This document shows, piece after piece, positions 12,920-21,610 of a DNA stretch of 64,000 nucleotides (positions within the stretch are counted from its first letter, which is position 1; each line of letters opens with the position of its first letter). A program made the translations under genes and the position numbers. This DNA comes from Sorex araneus (lineage: Eukaryota; Chordata; Mammalia; Eulipotyphla; Soricidae): assembly GCF_027595985.1 (NCBI RefSeq), contig NC_073306.1, positions 154,975,472 through 155,039,471 of the forward strand, in the 5' to 3' direction. Below the pieces are notes generated by a model. The model searched no databases, was not told the DNA's origin, and saw nothing but the letters and a program-made list of their open reading frames with translations.

Positions 12920-14871
12920 GTTTTATTTTTTTTTTAATTTTAATTTTTTAATTTTTTTGTAGTGAGTCACAGTGAGGGTACAGTTACATATTCACACAAT
13001 TTCGTGCTTGTTTTTCCCTCATGCAATGTTCGAGAACCCATCCCTCCACCAGTGTCCATTCTCCACCACCAATGAACCCAGTATCCCTCCCCCGCCCCCG
13101 ATCCCTTCTCACCTCTGTGGCAGGGCATTCCAATTTGTTCTCTGTCTCTATCTAGTTTTGGGGTGTTCTGTTTTGCAGTAGGGGCACTGAGTGGCCATTT
13201 TATTCAGTCTCTAGTCTACTTTCAACATGCATCTCCCTCCCCGAGCAGGATCTCCAATTATATTTTACTTGGTGTTCCCTGGTCTATCTGGGATGACTTT
13301 CCCCCAGCATGTGAGGCCAGCCAGCTTCCAAGCTATGGAGCCAACCTCCTGGTATTATATACCTATCCTTGGGTATTAGTCTCCTACTATGTTGTTTTAT
13401 ATTCCACAGATGAGTGCAATCTTTCTATGCCTGTCCTTCTTTTTCTGGCTCATTTCACTTAGCGTGATACTTTCCATGTTGATCCACTTATATCCACTTA
13501 TATGCATCTTTTCTAACAGCTGCATAGCATTCCATTGTATAGATGTACCAAAGTTTCTTTAACCAGTCATCTGTTCTTGGGCACTCGGGTTTTTTCCAGA
13601 TTCTGGCTATTGTAAACAGTGCCGCAATGAACATATAAGGGCAGATGTCATTTCGACCATACTTTTTTGTTTCTCTGGAATATATTCCCAGAAGTAGTAT
13701 AGCTAGATGAAATGGAAGCTCAATTTCTAATTTTTTGAGAAGCGACCATATTGTTTTCCAAAGGGGCTGGACCAGTCGGCATTCCCACATGCAGTGTAGA
13801 AGGGTCCCTTTCTCCCCACATTCTCTCCAACAGCGGTTGCTTTTGTTCTTTTGGATGTGTGCCATTCTCTGTAGTGTCAGGTGGTATCTCATGGTAGTTT
13901 TGATCTGCATCTCCCTGATGATTAGTGACGCAGAGCATTTTTTCATGTACCTTTTAGCCATTCGTATCTCTTCCTTGGAAAAATTTCTGTTCATTTCTTC
14001 GGCCCATTTTCTGATGGGGTTGGATATTTTATTCTTGTAGATTTCAACCAGTGCTTTGTATACCTTTGATATCAATACTTTATCGGATGGGTATTGGATG
14101 AATATCCTTTCCCATTCTGTAGATTGCCTTTGTATTCTGGTCACTGTGTCTTTTGTGGTGCAGAAGCTTCTTAGTTTAATGTAGTCCCATTTGTTTAACT
14201 CTGTTTTTACTTGATTGCTTATCTCTGTGTAATCTTTGAAGATACCTTTAGCTTCAATATCGTGAAGGGTTTTTCCCCGCTTGTCTTCAATGCACTTTAT
14301 AGATTATGGTCTGATATTGAGGTCTTTAATCCATTTTAATCTGATTTTTGTGCATGGTGTCAGGTCGAGGTCTAAGCCCATTCTTTAGCATGTGGTCCAG
14401 TTATGCCAGCACCATTTGTTGAAGGGGCTTTCTTTGCTCCACTTCACATTTCTTGCCCCTTTATCAAAGATTAGATGCTCATATATTTGGGGTTGTGTGT
14501 TGGGATATTCCACTCTCTTCCATTGATCTGTGGCTCTGCCTTCGTTCCTGTACCATGCTGTTTTAATTGTTTGTAGTAAAGTTTGAGGTTGGGGAGGGTG
14601 ATGCCTCCCATCATCTTTTTCCCAAGAATTGTTTTAGCTACCCATGGTCGTTTGTTGTTCCATATGAATTTCAAGATTACTTGATTCATTTCTTTGAAGA
14701 ATGTCATGGGTATCCTTATAGGGATCGCGTTGAATCTGTATAATGCTTTTGGGAGTATTGCCATTTTGACAATGTTGATTATCCCTATTCATGAGCAGGG
14801 GATATATTTCCATTTCCTCATGTCCTCTTTTATTTTATGAAGTAGAGTTTTATAGTTATCTTTGTAGAGGT
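12920..14871 (-). mobile_element. L1-B: 5'-truncated L1 inserted in L1-A ORF1
   Basis: A 1952-bp insertion bounded by an exact 16-bp duplication TGTTAGGGTCTCTTTT (12904-12919 and 14872-14887). Its A-rich 3' end is at 12920-12960 (T-rich on the plus strand). The 3' UTR spans to about 13487 and the ORF2 C-terminal coding part follows. L1-A coding sequence stops at the left duplicate and resumes at the right one, so L1-B is the younger of the two. Confidence 0.95.
13488..14860 (-). pseudogene. L1-B ORF2 C-terminal remnant
   Basis: The longest open part (14144-13488, about 218 codons) is a typical L1 ORF2 carboxy end: [27 protein letters not shown], the Cys-rich segment [18 protein letters not shown], then LKKLWYIYTMECYAAVRKD just before the end. 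Upstream (14145-14860) the end of the reverse-transcriptase region is readable but frameshifted (for example [19 protein letters not shown] at about 14660-14700). 5' truncation removed the endonuclease and the catalytic FADD block, so it cannot function. Confidence 0.88.
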
Positions 14872-15837
14872 TGTTAGGGTCTCTTTTAGCTGGCACCCTT
14901 CGGGCTCCTTGAATCTGGATGCCTGCATTCTCCAGCTCTGGGACCTTTTCAGCAATAATTTCTTTGACTGTGGCTTTTTCATTGGGGTTGGTTCCCTATC
15001 CTTCTGGTACTCCAATGATTCTAATGTTGTTTCTCTTGAGATCATCCCCTAGGACTTTGATTCGTCCTATAGCTATTTTGAGGTCTCTTCCAATTGTTTG
15101 CTGTTGCCTGTAGGCTGCCTGCACCTCATCTTCAAGCTCACTGATTCTATCTTCCGCTGCAGTCATTCTATTGTTGAGAGAAGCCACGAGTTTTTTTTTT
15201 TTTATTTCATCTACCGAATCCTTCATTTTTTTTTTTGTAGGTTTTTTTTATTTCTGCTCTCATTTCTTCCCGTATTCTGTCAGCTGTCTGTTGTACTGTT
15301 TCTGTCAGGTCCTCCTTTGACTTGCCAATCTTTCCATTGAGTTCATTGAACTTCTTGAGGATTTCAACTCCGAATTCTTCATCAGAGAGCTCAAGTTTGC
15401 AGGAAATGCCTATTGAGGTTTCTGGGCTCCTTTCGTTGTCCTCTGCTTGTGGTGGAGATTTGCGCTGTTTCTTCATGTTGTTGTGGTGGTATAGAGCAGG
15501 GACTTTAAAGATCAGTATCCCTGTTCCCTCTTGTTGTGAAAAAGGATTCTGAATGGGCTTGGTCAATGGTGCTTTTCTTTTTATTTTCCCCTTCTAGAAC
15601 ATGGCCTCCCACTCAGATGTTCCTTTAATCCTTATGTGAAGTCTTGTGTTTTGTTCCTACTGTTTATGGATAGCTAGGATGTTACTCTTGGACATGACAT
15701 AGGTAATGAAGGCTGAGATGTAATAACATATTGATGGGTTTTAGGAGAATATCTGCAGCCGAAAAGAGGCCACACCCACTTTGCCTAGGCCACACCATTT
15801 GACAATTAGGCCACGCCCCTTCCCCCACAATAGCACA

Positions 15838-16115
15838 CACCTGTGCTGGAAGAGCGGTGGCCCGAGGTGCTTGGGGGCTGCGTGCTGACCACTGGGCGTC
15901 AGTACAGAGGGGTGGGAATGCTGGGGTGCTCAGGGGCCAATGAGCAGGCTGGGACACAGGAAGGGCAGGTCGAGGGAACGTCACACACCTGTGCCGGAAG
16001 ACAGACCAGCTGCGGTTTTGGGGGGCAGCGTGCTGGCCACTAGGGCAGCAGTCCGGAGCGGGGCGGGGGGAAGGCTGGGGTGCTTAGTGTCCGAGGAGCA
16101 GGCTGGGATGCGGCA
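15838..16115 (-). promoter_or_regulatory. L1-A 5' UTR tandem monomers (presumed promoter)
   Basis: Two head-to-tail units begin with CACCTGTGCTGG (15838) and CACCTGTGCCGG (15986), 148 bp apart. Both contain the segments GGCAGCGTGCTGGCCACT / GGCTGCGTGCTGACCACT, a GAATGCTGGGGTGC / AAGGCTGGGGTGC segment and GAGCAGGCTGGGA. They are GC-rich in an AT-rich setting. Tandem 5' monomers act as promoters in rodent L1s; the same role here is inference. Confidence 0.75.
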
Positions 16116-16146
16116 GATATGAGTGTATTATAGATATGAGTGTTTT

Positions 16147-17102
16147 ATAATTACTGTAATTAAAAATTTTGAGGAACTCCAAGTCTTCTTAAAATGCAGT
16201 CTTAATATAAACAGATCAATGTAAACATTCTTCTAAACCTCTTAGCTATTCAAATTGTAAATATTGTATCCAATTTCCCATCTCCCTTGTGTCTACCATT
16301 TAGAAGGAGATGAGCTGAGCATTGCCAATGCAAACAGCCCTCAAACAAGGTAAAGAATGGTGTGCAGGAAGGCGAAGTGGCCTTCACCTTCACCAAAACC
16401 TTGACAGCTACGGTCTTGTAAGTATGGCTTTACTTCTCATTTAGGCTTTCAGAAACAGTCACCACAATTGTTTTCACACATATGGTGTTCCTGTCCACTC
16501 TCTCTCTTCATAGTTGAATTAGCATCACTTTTCTTCCAAGCTGTCTTTTACCTGCTTGTCTCCCTGTCCATCAGGAGAGTCTTTGCCATCCTTTCCTAGC
16601 AGTATAAATCTCTCAGAAAGCAGGAAGAGGAACACGGAGGACCATGTCTATTCTCAACGTCATTCTTCCCCATTAACCCCCCTTAATTTTGTTTCCTATT
16701 TGTTCAGCAAAGTAATCTGTAAAAGACATTTTCTTAGATGAAATACCTGACATAACTGTTTAGCATTCAAAAGCTACTGAATAAAAAATTGACTCTTTTT
16801 AAGATTATTTATCTTTTGGAGTTATATAAAGCCTGTGTCTTTAATATCTGAACTGTTTGTTACAAAGTAGACTGTATGCTTTTGTTTCTTTCATTCTGAT
16901 ATTCAGGTAATGGTTTCTGACAACTTTTCTGGTTTCCTGATTCAGTCATTTACCAAATTTGCTGAGTAAGGACATAAAATCATTCATCCGGGGGAGACAT
17001 TGTAAGTGTGATTCTAATTAAATGGCCAGACTCAGTTTCTTCATCTATAAAGAAGCCTGGTACTCTCCGCACAGCTCTTTGTACATAATAGTGCCTGGTA
17101 AG
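16147..17102. other. Unique AT-rich sequence
   Basis: The L1-A right flank. No repeat or gene recognised. The short frame at 16556-16741 lacks any recognisable domain. Confidence 0.5.
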
Positions 17103-17139
17103 CAACAATTAATTTTGGGGGTCCCAAAATTAATTGTTG
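17103..17139. repeat. Perfect hairpin, 17-bp arms
   Basis: CAACAATTAATTTTGGG and its exact reverse complement CCCAAAATTAATTGTTG are separated by only GGT. It sits where the tRNA-like head of a SINE would be expected, directly before a headless SOR body. Confidence 0.97.
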
Positions 17140-17150
17140 TATTTAATTAA

Positions 17151-17236
17151 CATGATCCCAGAACCCTGTTGGTCCCCTAAGATATCCAGAAGTAAGCCCT
17201 GAGTACTTCAAGATGTGGCCCAGAAGCAAAGCAAAG
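17151..17236 (+). mobile_element. Headless SOR-type SINE body
   Basis: ATCCCAGAACCCTG, TTGGTCCCCTAAG, GTAAGCCCTGAG and GTGGCCCAGAAGCAAA follow the order of the SOR body, but the tRNA-like head is missing and is replaced by the hairpin plus AT-rich DNA. Confidence 0.6.
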
Positions 17237-18712
17237 TGAAATCTAGTTATTTTTAGTTGGCATCTAAATTGTGAAAGATAAACATTGAGCTCTCAAAAAT
17301 TTCCACATTTCTATGTCCAGGATATGTTGCCTTCAAAAAAGCACTTTATAGTTGTGATTAAGGCTAAGACCCTGGAGGTGAAGAGATCTCCAGGTTCTTC
17401 AGCTAAATAAATTCTTTACAAAAGGGGAGAATTTGAGTGACTTTAGTAAGAAAAAGAGGTGGCAAGTGAAAAATGGTCAGAGACGTGTCAGATGTCTGCC
17501 TTTGAAGAGAAAATAGGGGTAGCCCCTTTAAGTTGAAAAAGGTAAATAAACCAAGTCTTTCCTTCAGTTTCCAGAAATGAATGCAGTCATACTAATATCT
17601 TGAGTTTAGCCTGTGTGATTGCTGTCAGACTTTTGAGTAAAGATAGTATATGTGTGTTGTTTTAAGCCATTAAGTGTGGTAATTAAATGGTTCTCCTGAC
17701 CTTATTTAATAGCTGCTTTATCATATAGGCTGCTAATGAAAATGGGAATGGCAGGCACTTGAAGCTTATAAAAAGTTCATGAACTATATTTTTATCTAGA
17801 CTTGACTATTCAAGGGAACAATTGCTTAACTTAATGGAATATAGACTTTTTCAATGATTATTTTAAGCTTTTTCTCTCATGGCTTGCATTAGGGATTGGT
17901 TGCAAAAAGTATTATATTCTAAAGAACCTAATGTTATTCACTAGCTGAAGTGATGAATATTAAAATCCAATTATTCACATTATTTATTATTCACTTACCC
18001 TTCTACAAATACCAATTGAGAATTTACCCAGGGAAAGCAAGCATTAAATATTGAAAAATGCCCTTAGTAAACCATTTTGCCTTCATGAAGTATACAGACT
18101 AGCAAATTACAAATGACAAAATGTAATAAATTTAGAATTTTGTGGGTCAAAGCTTGGCCCTACCCATATATCAACATGGTTTCTGGTCTCACCACAAAGT
18201 AGATGCATATAACATAATTGGGGAATGTGCTTTGTATTGACTGCCTTTTGTTTTGTAAGTATAATTTGGTAACTTAAAGTAGGGATGGACAGCCAAAAGT
18301 TCAAGAATGCAGCACAAAGACACCAAAATAAACAAAAAGCTTTCAACGTTGCGTAGAAACTGAGAAAGAAAAATGAGCAATGTAATGAAGGTCCAAGGCC
18401 AAGGAGAAGTGAGAAGGCCTTAGGATCACAAAAAAAAAATTAAATTTAGGTATTGTATGTAACAGTCATTAAAAAAAATAGGACCTAGAGTAAGATACAG
18501 ACAATTCAGAAGAATTCAGGTTTCAGGACACAGTTTTAACACTAAAATTTCTAACAGAATTTGTACATAGCAACAATAAATCCTTCTGAAGCCAAATAAA
18601 TTTGACTGAATTGGAAAATCCAAACAAGTTTTCAGTGAAGTGCTACTTTAGGCTTCACTAGATTAAAGATTTTTTGTTTAATGTCTACATATTTTCTTTG
18701 AGTTTTTATTTA
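17237..18712. other. Unique AT-rich sequence
   Basis: No family recognised. Frames at 18107-18380 are short and featureless. A small poly(A) at 18430-18439 is not linked to a clear element. Confidence 0.5.
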
Positions 18713-18850
18713 TTTTTTTAGTTGAATCACAGTGAGATACACAGTTACAAGATTGTTCGTGATTGGTTTTCAGTCATATAATACTCCAGTGCCCATCCCT
18801 TTACTGGTGTACATTTCCCACCACCAATTGGCCATTGGTCACTAGACTGT
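18713..18850 (-). mobile_element. L1 3'-end fragment
   Basis: Antisense L1 terminus: T-rich run, then GTTGAATCACAGTGAGATAC, GTTACAAGATTG, TTTTCAGTCATATAATACTCC, CCCATCCCTTTACTGGTG and CCCACCACCAATTGG. The same terminal words end the L1s at 8289 and 12920. Confidence 0.85.
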
Positions 18851-19287
18851 TAGATAACTTCGAAACTAAAATATGATTCTATCCAGCATCTCCTTCTCTG
18901 GAGAGCAATCTTTTAATAACCTTTCAACAAAACATGCTTTGCTCTTCCTCATGACTCTGGGATAGTCGAGCAGCTCATGTGTTCACATTTAGCTCTAGAA
19001 TAGACAAGTCTGAGCTTGTCTGTGTGCCTGGGATATTCTCTACAGCTGGGCATTTCTCAATTTTTGGTTTCTTTTTCTGTCTATTTAATTTTCTTGATTT
19101 TTTTAAAGTCTCATGTCCTGAGCATGATGGCAGAAATGTACCAAAACAGGCAAGTGTGGAAATGACAAGGTTTATTTATAGATATATTTGTCGCTGTCAC
19201 ATGCCATTGTTCCACATTGTAGTGGTCAAAAAAATTGTAGGGCTGGTATCAATCAAGAGAATGGAGACAAAGGGGAAGCACTGCTCT
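18851..19287. other. Unique sequence
   Basis: No repeat recognised. A frame at 18979-19311 lacks any domain. Confidence 0.4.
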
Positions 19288-19755
19288 AGTATGTATCACA
19301 GGATTCTCTAGAGAAGAAATGGGATATATATTATTTGGCTCATGGGATTTTGGAAACTAAGAAATTCCACTATTCATCATTTGCAAGCTGGAGTTCCAAG
19401 AATGTCAGTGCCCCATAGTTCAATTCAATCTGAGTCAATAGACCTGAGAGCCAGGTGAGCTGGTAGTATAAATCGCAGTCCAAGGTCAGGAGAAGAAATG
19501 ATATAGCGCAGCTCAATCAATAAGGCAGAAACAAAAGGGTGGTAAATTCTTTCTTTCTACTCATTGCTCAGGCCATCAATGTATTCGTTGATGCTCAACA
19601 ACATTGCTGAAGATAATTTGTTTTGCTCTATTGAGCTCACCTATTTAAATCTAATCTTGTCCTGAAACACCTCCAAAGCATACCATAAATAATTCTTAAT
19701 CTTAGAATTCCATATCCACTCAATCTTAGATTACAACAAACCATTACAAGAAAGT
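19288..19755 (+). mobile_element. Ancient mammal-wide interspersed repeat, class not assigned
   Basis: The order of words (TCTCTAGAGAAGAAATGGGAT, TTATTTGGCTCATGGGATTT, TTTGCAAGCTGGAGTTCC, TCAATCTGAGTCAATAGACC, TGAGAGCCAGG, CAGTCCAAGGTCAGGAGAAG) follows a repeat I recall from many placental genomes, strongly mutated. I cannot name its subfamily with confidence. Confidence 0.6.
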
Positions 19756-19837
19756 ACCAACAAATGTAAGGGGATGTGCATAGAGAATAGCATTATTTAT
19801 GGTCACAATTTAAACTTATATACATTTTGTATTTGTT

Positions 19838-19945
19838 TTCAGGTCACAGAGGGCTTACTCCTTGCTCTGTGCCCAGGAATCACTCCTAGCAGATCTTGGG
19901 GATTAGATGTGGTGTCAGAGATTAAACCCAGGTTGGAAAATATTT
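19838..19945 (-). mobile_element. Degraded SOR-type SINE
   Basis: Antisense SOR words: GGTCACAGAGGGCTTACTCC, CTCTGTGCCCAGGAATCACT, CCTAGCAGATCTTGGGGA and AAACCCAGGTTGG. The end with the head is lost. Confidence 0.72.
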
Positions 19946-20175
19946 TAAAATCCCATGTCTGATAGGAAATTAAAATCCAAACTTTTTAAAGCAAAAGCAA
20001 GAATAAAAAAACAGAAAGAATGTCTAATTATAAAGTTTTTGCATAGGAAAATCCATTGTTGCAAAAACAAAAAAAGGCATTTCACCGACCAGAAGACATT
20101 GATACACCTGACAAACGATTAATATTCAAAATATATAATGAGGATATAAACTTAGCAGCAATAGTAAGCAATGTA

Positions 20176-21038
20176 TCACTGTATCACTGTCATCCTGTTG
20201 TTCATAGATTTACTCAAACAGGTGCCAGTAACATCTTCATTTGTCCCTGTTGCGTGATAGTGTAGCCCAATGATGTCTGCTTGTTCCAGGAACATGAAGA
20301 GCACGTTTTTGTTACTGTTTTTGGCATATCAGATACGTCATAGGTAGCTAGCTTGCCAGGCTACCTTGCTGTGTGGTGTGTGTGTGGGGGGGTGAATTAA
20401 AAAAAAATAAAAAAGATGTTGTGTGGCCACGAATGCTGCTGTGCGCTCTAGGAAAAATTGCATTGCTCTCTTCTGAGAGCTTTGTTTTATAGTCTCTGGA
20501 TCTTGGCCATTGATGAAATTACATGGCATCAGGGGGAGTTTGTGAGTGTGACTGCCGAGCTACTGGAAAACTGGGGATCTGGGTGGAGGAGGCCCCACTC
20601 TCAATCCAAGCTGGCTTAGAGATCTCAGCCACGGGTCCCATACACCTGGGTTCCTCTGTCAGTTCCTTCGTGGGTGAGGCTCATGCGAGTGTGTGGAGAG
20701 TGGCCGTGAGTATGGCTGTGGCTGGGTTCTGGAGGTTTTTGGCTGCTGAGGCTCTGTTTGGGGTGGGGAGGTAAACTTAATCTGCCCACCTCCAAGGGAG
20801 CCCAGTGAAGACAGGCTGGCATGAGTGCAGGAGATTCTGCGTCACTCTCTTCCAGGAGCTTTGTTTTATAGTCTCTGGATCTTGGCCGTTTATGAGATTA
20901 CATGGCTCTGGGAGGATTTTGTGGGTATGATTGCCAAGTTAGTGGAAAACTGGGGATCTGGGTGGAGGAAGCCCAGTCCCGATCCAAACAGGTTTGGAGA
21001 TCTCAGCCATCGGATCTCAGCTTACTCACCTGTGGCTG
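20176..21038 (-). mobile_element. Non-coding RTE derivative, two 5'-UTR monomers, 13-bp target duplication
   Basis: Bounded by the exact duplication AGTAAGCAATGTA (20163-20175 and 21039-21051). On the minus strand it starts with two copies of a 5' module; marker TTTTATAGTCTCTGGATC on the plus strand recurs at about 20487 and 20864, roughly 375 bp apart. It continues into the SINE-like body (plus strand TACGTCATAGGTAGC, TTTTTGGCATATCAGATAC) and ends in the RTE tail (plus strand TATCACTGTCATCC, TTGTTCATAGATTTACTC). It has no coding sequence. The 5' module resembles the autonomous RTE 5' UTR (CCCAGCCACAGCCATACTCA against CCCAGCCACCGCCATGCTCC at about 42025). Like ruminant Bov-A, it is best explained as an internally deleted RTE mobilised in trans. 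Confidence 0.87.
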
Positions 21039-21077
21039 AGTAAGCAATGTAATACAAAATATTTTTCAACAGAAGAG

Positions 21078-21317
21078 CACTGTAGCACTGTTGTCCTGTT
21101 TTTCATCGATTTGCTCTAGCTGGCACCAGAACGTCTCCATTGTGAGACTTGTTACTATTTTTGACATATTGAATATGCCACAGGTAGCTTGCCAGCTCTG
21201 CCTTGCGGGCAGAATACTCTTGGTAACTTGCTGGGTTCTCCAAAAGGGATGGAGGAATAGAACACAGGTCAGCCGTGTGTTAAGCCAAATGCCCTACCCG
21301 CTGCGCTACGGCTCCTG
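21078..21317 (-). mobile_element. RTE-tailed SINE, complete
   Basis: Plus strand: CACTGTAGCACTGTTGTCC and GATTTGCTCTAGCTGGCACC (RTE tail), CGTCTCCATTGTGAGACTTG, TTTTTGACATATTGAATATG, GGTAGCTTGCCAGCTCTGCC, then the tRNA-like head antisense (CCCTACCCGCTGCGCTACG). No clear target duplication. It lies inside the older L1. Confidence 0.9.
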
Positions 21318-21567
21318 TAAAAATCTAGGTGATGAATATACAATAGAATATCACTTTCCCATTCAACTATAAAAATGTGTCTTTGAAGAGAAAACAATGG
21401 AACTTTTAGGTGATTATGCTAAGGAAAGAACAATCAGATAGTTTCACTCATTCCTCATTTGTGGAATATGAATTGCTAAAGCAATGAGCTGGCAAGAAAC
21501 AAAGAAAATGAAATAGAAGTTTGGCAAGTGGTATGAAAAGTCTTTTTGGTGGTGGAATTGATGACTC

Positions 21568-21610
21568 CTTTACACATCATGGAATTATGGAAATTCCATG
21601 ATGTGTAAAG
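21568..21610. repeat. Perfect hairpin, 19-bp arms
   Basis: CTTTACACATCATGGAATT (21568-21586) and its exact reverse complement (21592-21610) flank the 5-base loop ATGGA. It lies just past the end of the L1 fragment. Confidence 0.97.

Larger units (their letters stand above)
12536..15476 (-). pseudogene. L1-A ORF1 (RNA-binding protein) remnant, split by insertion
   Basis: L1 ORF1p is a trimeric RNA-binding chaperone that packages L1 RNA in the cytoplasm. I place the start at the Met at 15476 (MKKQRKSPPQ). Visible order: an acidic N-terminal part, a coiled-coil segment (IREEMRAEIKK, MTAAEDRISELEDEVQ), then the RNA-binding region entry DLKRNNIRIIGVPEG near 15000. L1-B then interrupts the frame, and it resumes at about 12903 with RHIIVRMMDVMDRDTILQAA. 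There is at least one frameshift (about 15210-15226, in a poly-A/T run) and a stop after GVPEG, besides the insertion. The C-terminal part ends just before ORF2. The family assignment is firm; the exact stop is uncertain. Confidence 0.85.
8289..16127 (-). mobile_element. L1-A: near full-length L1 interrupted by a second L1
   Basis: Reading on the minus strand: a 5' UTR with two tandem monomers (15838-16115), ORF1 from 15476, ORF2 from 12535, a 3' UTR with a G-rich tract, and a poly(A) end at 8289. The flanks carry a 19-bp target duplication, TTATAGATATAAGTGTTTT (8270-8288) and TTATAGATATGAGTGTTTT (16128-16146), with one mismatch. Without the inserted L1-B (1952 bp) and its 16-bp duplication, the element is about 5.87 kb, a normal length for a complete L1. 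Both reading frames carry stops and frameshifts, so the copy is dead. Its 3' UTR differs from that of L1-B, so the two belong to different subfamilies. Confidence 0.93.
20040..21560 (+). mobile_element. Older L1 fragment split by two RTE-dependent insertions
   Basis: Three pieces are collinear with the L1 ORF2 end. 20080-20175 has GATTAATATTCAAAATATAT and AACTTAGCAGCAA. 21039-21077 has ATACAAAATATTTTTCAACAG. 21318-21560 has GATGAATATACAATAGAATA, the codons for the conserved YNxEY-like end, and TTTGTGGAATATGAA. The gaps are filled by the element at 20176-21038 and the SINE at 21078-21317, so the L1 is the older host. Confidence 0.7.
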
